Source: Betaproteobacteria bacterium HGW-Betaproteobacteria-8 (GTDB lineage: Bacteria; Pseudomonadota; Gammaproteobacteria; Burkholderiales; Methylophilaceae). From it: DNA of 9,245 bases. Positions 5,625 to 9,245 of this stretch are shown here, piece by piece. The translations under genes were made by a program, and so were the position numbers. Where the stretch lies: contig PHCD01000067.1 of the NCBI GenBank assembly GCA_002842135.1, positions 1 through 9,245 of the forward strand. Direction: 5' to 3'. The notes under the pieces were generated by a model. It searched no databases, was not told where the DNA came from, and worked only from the letters and a program-made list of their open reading frames with translations. Each line of letters opens with the position of its first letter. Position 1 is the stretch's first letter.

Positions 5625-7229
5625 TCACGCCGAAAAATTGAACTTGGATGTTATAGGATAACGTCGATCTCTGCCAAACCCTCTATGGGTAATTCGCACA
5701 CCCACCGGTGCCTGGCGTCGTTTATATTCGTTACGGTCTATCAGGTTCAATACACGATTCACGTCCTGTTCGCGGTACCCCATACCGATAATTTCCTGAC
5801 GGCTGCAGTCATGCTCGACATAAGCCTCCATGATGGCATCCAGCACGTCATATGGCGGCAAACTGTCCTGATCGGTCTGGTCAGGCCTGAGCTCAGCCGA
5901 GGGTGGCCGCGTAATGATGCGTTGCGGGATGACCGGGGAAATACTGTTGCGATAATTCGCAAGCTTGTAGACCAGGGTTTTTGGCACGTCCTTGAGCAGG
6001 GAGAAACCACCTGCCATATCGCCATAAAGCGTCGAATATCCAACGGCCATCTCGCTCTTGTTACCGGTAGTCAGCACGATACTGCCGAACTTGTTCGAGA
6101 GCGCCATCAGCAGCATGCCGCGTATACGGGCCTGCAGGTTTTCCTCAGTGGCATCAAAAGGCAAACCTGAGAAATCCGGCGCCAGGGTCTCCCTGAAATG
6201 TTCATAGAGCGCCTTGATCGGCATCTCGGAATATTTGACGCCGATGGCGCTGGCCATCTCCTGTGCATCCTGCACGCTCATATCGGCAGTAAACTCGGAA
6301 GGCATCATGACCACACGCACAGCATTCGCGCCGAGAGCGTCGACGGCAATCGCCAGGGTCAGTGCAGAATCGACCCCACCTGACAGGCCAAGCACAACTC
6401 CGGGAAAACCGTTTTTCTGCACATAGTCCTTCAAACCCAGACACAGCGCCGTGTAAACCGAAGGTTCCAGACTCATGTTCGGGATAATGTCAGCAGACTG
6501 CGGATTCGCATCCTGCACCTCGACAATGCCAAGCGCCTCCTCATACTCCGCCAGTTGCTGGGTCAGGTTGCCTGCAGCATTGAATACAAACGAGGCGCCA
6601 TCAAAGACCAGTTCATCCTGGCCGCCCACCAGGTTGACATAGACCATGGCTAGCCCCGTCTCCTTTACACGCTCACGTACAACCTCGTAGCGCTGCGTCT
6701 GCTTTTCGATATGAAACGGCGACGCATTCAGTGCCAGCAGCATCTGCGCACCGGCATCTCTCGCCTTGATGGCGGGAGCGGATTCCCAGACATCAGCACA
6801 GATCAGCACCCCGAGGCGGACTCCCTCGTGATCGATCACCATAGGGTCATAACCAGGAGTGAAATAACGCACCTCATCAAACACACTGTAATTTGGCAGT
6901 ATGTGCTTATGGTAAGTCGACTTTATTTCGCCATTTTCAATCAGCGAAGCGGCGTTATAACAAAGGCCGTTTTCCATTGAAGGGTGGCCTATCAGCAGCG
7001 AGATACCGCGTACTTTTCTGGCAAGCTCTTTCAACGCGCGACTGCAGGCCTCATTGAAATCGTCGCGCAACAACAGGTCTTCAGGCGGGTATCCGCTCAG
7101 CGCGAGCTCGGGGGTAATCAGCAAGCTGGCACCAGCCTGTTTGGCCTGTTCCACATACCGCAGAATCTTGGCGCTGTTGCCGCCAATATCGCCTACGGTA
7201 CAGTTGATCTGCGCAATGGCGATTTTCAT
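5625..7229 (-). CDS. nadE: Glutamine-dependent NAD+ synthetase
   Basis: This 534-residue cytoplasmic enzyme makes NAD+ from nicotinic acid adenine dinucleotide and ATP, with ammonia released from glutamine. The N-terminal nitrilase-type amidase (about 1-240) carries the Glu-Lys-Cys triad: Glu41 in TPELALSGY, Lys108 in YHKHILPNY and Cys144 in LICADVWES. The C-terminal synthetase (about 255-534) has the PP-loop GLSGGVDSAL at 281-290, LTTGNKSEMAVGYSTLYGD at 386-404 and KDVPKTLVYKLANY at 413-426. The length fits the shorter two-domain form (NadE2 type), not the longer actinobacterial form. The ATG at 7229 starts directly with the conserved MKIAIAQIN; no Shine-Dalgarno sequence is visible, and a short tandem repeat lies just upstream. 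glnB follows by 35 bp; PII binding to NadE2 has been reported in Azospirillum brasilense. Confidence 0.97.
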   Translation of the reverse strand: MKIAIAQINCTVGDIGGNSAKILRYVEQAKQAGASLLITPELALSGYPPEDLLLRDDFNEACSRALKELARKVRGISLLIGHPSMENGLCYNAASLIENGEIKSTYHKHILPNYSVFDEVRYFTPGYDPMVIDHEGVRLGVLICADVWESAPAIKARDAGAQMLLALNASPFHIEKQTQRYEVVRERVKETGLAMVYVNLVGGQDELVFDGASFVFNAAGNLTQQLAEYEEALGIVEVQDANPQSADIIPNMSLEPSVYTALCLGLKDYVQKNGFPGVVLGLSGGVDSALTLAIAVDALGANAVRVVMMPSEFTADMSVQDAQEMASAIGVKYSEMPIKALYEHFRETLAPDFSGLPFDATEENLQARIRGMLLMALSNKFGSIVLTTGNKSEMAVGYSTLYGDMAGGFSLLKDVPKTLVYKLANYRNSISPVIPQRIITRPPSAELRPDQTDQDSLPPYDVLDAIMEAYVEHDCSRQEIIGMGYREQDVNRVLNLIDRNEYKRRQAPVGVRITHRGFGRDRRYPITSKFNFSA

Positions 7230-7238
7230 TGGGTCGGC

Positions 7239-7274
7239 TTTTTTATCGGGGTTATTATCTGGGCTGTTATCTGG
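7239..7274 (-). repeat. Three imperfect 12-bp tandem repeats upstream of nadE
   Basis: On the minus strand, CCAGATAACAGC (7274-7263), CCAGATAATAAC (7262-7251) and CCCGATAAAAAA (7250-7239) follow head to tail and end nine bases before the nadE ATG. All keep CC(A/C)GATAA. They fill most of the 60-bp gap after the ankyrin gene. Their role is unknown; they occupy the region where a ribosome binding site would be. Confidence 0.6.
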
Positions 7275-7289
7275 CTGGTGTAATCAGGC

Positions 7290-8225
7290 TTACTTGCCAC
7301 CAGCATCAATGATCAATTGCACGATCTCAGGATCCTTGCCTTTGAGCGCATAGACATAAGCAGTAAGGCCGTACTGGTCACGTTCCTTGACCTTGACGCC
7401 ACTTTGCAGCAAAAGCTTTACCATCGGCACATCTTTGTTGACTACAGCAATCTGCAACAATGGCGTGCCTTCGGAGTCTTCGTGATTCACATCATCACCG
7501 CGCGCGATGAGCTCCTTTGCCGCCTCAACTTGTGATTTCTTGACCGCCCAGGTCAGCGCCGTCCATTCCTGGTGATCGATTGAATCAATCTTCGCACCCT
7601 TATCCAGCAGGAGTTTGATCGCTTCAACATTGCCCTCCCTTGCGGCATACATCAAGGCAGTAGCACCGAAGCGGTCGCGCAGGAAGGTGCTTGCACCGTT
7701 GTCCAGCAGAGTCTTGATGGTCGGCACATCACCGTTTTTGGCAGCGTACATCAACACACTTTTACCATCGTCGCTTTTGGAGTTGGGATCCACGCCCTGC
7801 TTGATGAGCAGATCGATCATTTCCGAGAAACCGGAAGTGGCCGCCATGCCCAAGGCGCTCCAGCCAGTAGCCTCGCGGATCTTCGGGTCTGCGCCATGCT
7901 CGAGGAGCACTTTGGCCGTCATCACATAATTCTTTTTAGCGGCGAACATCAGGGGCGTCCAACCGCCACTGTCCTTGGCATTAACGTTAGCGCCTTTTTG
8001 CAACAATGCCTTCGCTGCCTCGGCCTGATCCTTACGGGCGGCATACATCAGTGCCGTGATACCGTCCGCATCCTTGGTGTCAGGGTCGGTACCGGCTTGC
8101 AACATCGCCTGCAAGGTTTCCATATCCCCCTGGGCTGCAACCGTCAGCAGATAGGGGAGCTCTTCGGCGCGCAAAGGCAACGCCAGGATACTCAGCAGCA
8201 ACATCAGAAAGAATTTGTTAAGCAT
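7290..8225 (-). CDS. Secreted ankyrin-repeat protein
   Basis: This 311-residue protein is built almost wholly of ankyrin repeats behind a signal peptide. Residues 1-20 have a Lys, then a hydrophobic core, ending LPLRA before EE, which fits Sec export to the periplasm. The helix-1 signature (T/S)xLMYAA-like recurs at residues 57, 90, 123, 156, 189, 222, 254 and 288: a strict 33-residue period with one 32/34 irregularity around 222-288, where a residue is missing before TPLLQIA. A capping repeat near 24-54 brings the total to about nine. Three units share LMYAA, and the DNA is visibly repetitive at about 99-bp spacing. Such repeats bind proteins; no catalytic domain is present and the partner is unknown. 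It lies 33 bp after sucD and 60 bp before nadE, all on one strand. Confidence 0.92.
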   Translation of the reverse strand: MLNKFFLMLLLSILALPLRAEELPYLLTVAAQGDMETLQAMLQAGTDPDTKDADGITALMYAARKDQAEAAKALLQKGANVNAKDSGGWTPLMFAAKKNYVMTAKVLLEHGADPKIREATGWSALGMAATSGFSEMIDLLIKQGVDPNSKSDDGKSVLMYAAKNGDVPTIKTLLDNGASTFLRDRFGATALMYAAREGNVEAIKLLLDKGAKIDSIDHQEWTALTWAVKKSQVEAAKELIARGDDVNHEDSEGTPLLQIAVVNKDVPMVKLLLQSGVKVKERDQYGLTAYVYALKGKDPEIVQLIIDAGGK

Positions 8226-8258
8226 ACTCTAGCCCTATCTAGAAACTGATCTGCAGTA

Positions 8259-9140
8259 TCAAGCCGCTTTGGCCTTGATCGCTGCCTGCACCGCGTCGCC
8301 TAAACCGGCAGGCGAACTGGCAACCACGACCCCGGCATTTTCCAGCGCACGGATCTTGTCTTCCGCCTTGCCGCTGCCACCGGAGATGATCGCTCCCGCA
8401 TGTCCCATACGCTTGCCCTTTGGCGCTGTCTGACCTGCAATATACCCGGCAACCGGCTTGCTGATGTGCGACTTGATATATTCAGCCGCCGCCTCTTCAT
8501 CACTACCGCCAATCTCGCCGACCATGATGATGGCTTCGGTTTCCGGGTCGGCCTCGAACAGTTGCAGACACTCGATAAAATTCATGCCGCGGATCGGGTC
8601 GCCGCCGATACCGATACAAGTGGATTGCCCCAGCCCCAGTGCCGTAGTCTGATGCACCGCTTCATAGGTCAACGTTCCCGAACGCGAAACGATGCCGACC
8701 TTGCCACGCAGATGGATACTGCCGGGCATGATGCCGATCTTGCACTCGTCCGGCGTGATGACGCCGGGGCAATTCGGCCCGACCATTCTCACGCCGTTCG
8801 CTTTCAGGGCCGCCTTGACGTTCAGCATGTCCAGCACCGGGATGCCTTCCGTAATGCAGACAATCAGTTCGATGCCGGCATCTGCCGCCTCAAGTATCGA
8901 ATCCGCCGCAAAAGCAGGCGGCACGTAGATCACCGAAGCATTGGCGCCGGTCTGGTTGACCGCTTCGCGCATGGTATTGAATACCGGCAGCCCCAAATGT
9001 GTCTGGCCGCCCTTGCCCGGCGTCACGCCGCCGACCATTTTCGTACCGTAGGCCAGCGCCTGCTCGGAATGAAAAGTACCCTGCTTGCCGGTAAAGCCCT
9101 GACAGAGCACCTTGGTATTCTTGTTGACTAACACACTCAT
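8259..9140 (-). CDS. sucD: Succinate--CoA ligase (ADP-forming), alpha subunit
   Basis: This is the 293-residue alpha subunit of succinyl-CoA synthetase, which with SucC interconverts succinyl-CoA and succinate with ATP/ADP in the TCA cycle. The CoA-binding domain shows [14 protein letters not shown] at 15-28 and [12 protein letters not shown] at 34-45; [11 protein letters not shown] is at 120-130 and [12 protein letters not shown] at 149-160. The phosphorylated histidine is His247 in [15 protein letters not shown] (241-255), matching His246 of the E. coli enzyme. Its length is typical. The ATG at 9140 overlaps the sucC stop as ATGA, so the two subunits are probably made in equal amounts by coupled translation. 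No terminator is visible between sucD and the ankyrin gene. Confidence 0.98.
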   Translation of the reverse strand: MSVLVNKNTKVLCQGFTGKQGTFHSEQALAYGTKMVGGVTPGKGGQTHLGLPVFNTMREAVNQTGANASVIYVPPAFAADSILEAADAGIELIVCITEGIPVLDMLNVKAALKANGVRMVGPNCPGVITPDECKIGIMPGSIHLRGKVGIVSRSGTLTYEAVHQTTALGLGQSTCIGIGGDPIRGMNFIECLQLFEADPETEAIIMVGEIGGSDEEAAAEYIKSHISKPVAGYIAGQTAPKGKRMGHAGAIISGGSGKAEDKIRALENAGVVVASSPAGLGDAVQAAIKAKAA

Positions 9141-9245
9141 GATGCCACTTTCACTGAATTCACTGCCTGCTGCGCGGCGTCGGTCAACCCGGCAGCAGAG
9201 ATAATCGACAGACCGCTCTCGGACAACATCTTCCTGCCCAGTTCA
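9137..9245 (-). CDS. sucC: Succinate--CoA ligase beta subunit, C-terminal fragment (cut by window edge)
   Basis: The minus strand from the window edge reads [20 protein letters not shown] followed by [15 protein letters not shown] and a TGA at 9139-9137. The G(R/K)K(M/I)LxESGLxII pattern and the alanine-rich last helix are typical of the SucC C-terminus, and the gene directly precedes sucD with a 4-base ATGA overlap. Only 35 residues are visible; the ATP-grasp domain lies outside the window. Confidence 0.92.
   Translation of the reverse strand, partial: ELGRKMLSESGLSIISAAGLTDAAQQAVNSVKVAS

Noticed and set aside
5685..6170. Plus-strand frame of 161 codons within nadE
   Set aside because: It is antisense to the synthetase domain of nadE, and no motif supports it.
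8228..8243. Inverted repeat TCTAG/CTAGA between sucD and the ankyrin gene
   Set aside because: Only five pairs with a six-base loop and no T-run; too weak for a terminator.
8400..9131. Open frame of 243 codons on the plus strand
   Set aside because: It lies entirely antisense to sucD, whose motifs are complete; the protein is His/Arg-rich with no recognisable domain.

Overview
The window looks like ordinary chromosomal core DNA from a betaproteobacterium. The proteins resemble those of Nitrosomonadales such as Methylophilaceae or Gallionellaceae; that placement is an inference from protein resemblance and gene order, not from a search. Coding density is very high, every gene except the two cut by the window ends appears intact, and I see no insertion sequence, phage gene, tRNA, rRNA or CRISPR array. 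No stretch of 300 bases lacks a gene.

The layout is three transcription blocks. (1) Minus strand, 2268 down to 1: a PHP-domain RNase AM-type phosphoesterase (rnm), yciO, an M50/site-2 protease family membrane protein, and the first 19 codons of tryptophanyl-tRNA synthetase (trpS), cut by the window edge. rnm and yciO overlap by one base. trpS probably has its own promoter in a 52-bp gap that also holds three copies of a GTGATTA heptamer. (2) Plus strand, 2387 to 4424: yciB (septation protein A/IspZ family), yciI, bolA and a periplasmic parvulin-type peptidyl-prolyl isomerase, closely spaced. Blocks 1 and 2 diverge from a 118-bp intergenic region. (3) Minus strand, 9245 down to 4498: the 3' end of sucC, sucD, a secreted ankyrin-repeat protein, glutamine-dependent NAD+ synthetase (nadE), the PII protein glnB, a DUF486 membrane protein and a VOC/glyoxalase-fold protein. 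All gaps in this block are 60 bp or less. Blocks 2 and 3 converge on one strong hairpin terminator at 4441-4469 that should work in both directions.

Functionally, block 3 is the most suggestive. It puts succinyl-CoA synthetase, NAD+ synthesis that uses glutamine as nitrogen donor, and the 2-oxoglutarate/ATP sensor PII on one possible transcript. PII control of this type of NAD synthetase has been reported in Azospirillum, so the nadE-glnB adjacency fits a physical partnership. The ankyrin protein between sucD and nadE has a signal peptide and no evident link to either neighbour. Block 2 groups envelope and stress proteins, and block 1 groups RNA turnover, a TsaC-like protein and a membrane protease.

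I found no clearly new multi-gene system. The points worth a second look are small: the repeated heptamers at the trpS promoter, a 3 x 12-bp tandem repeat upstream of nadE, several non-ATG starts with poor ribosome binding sites, and the ankyrin gene's position.
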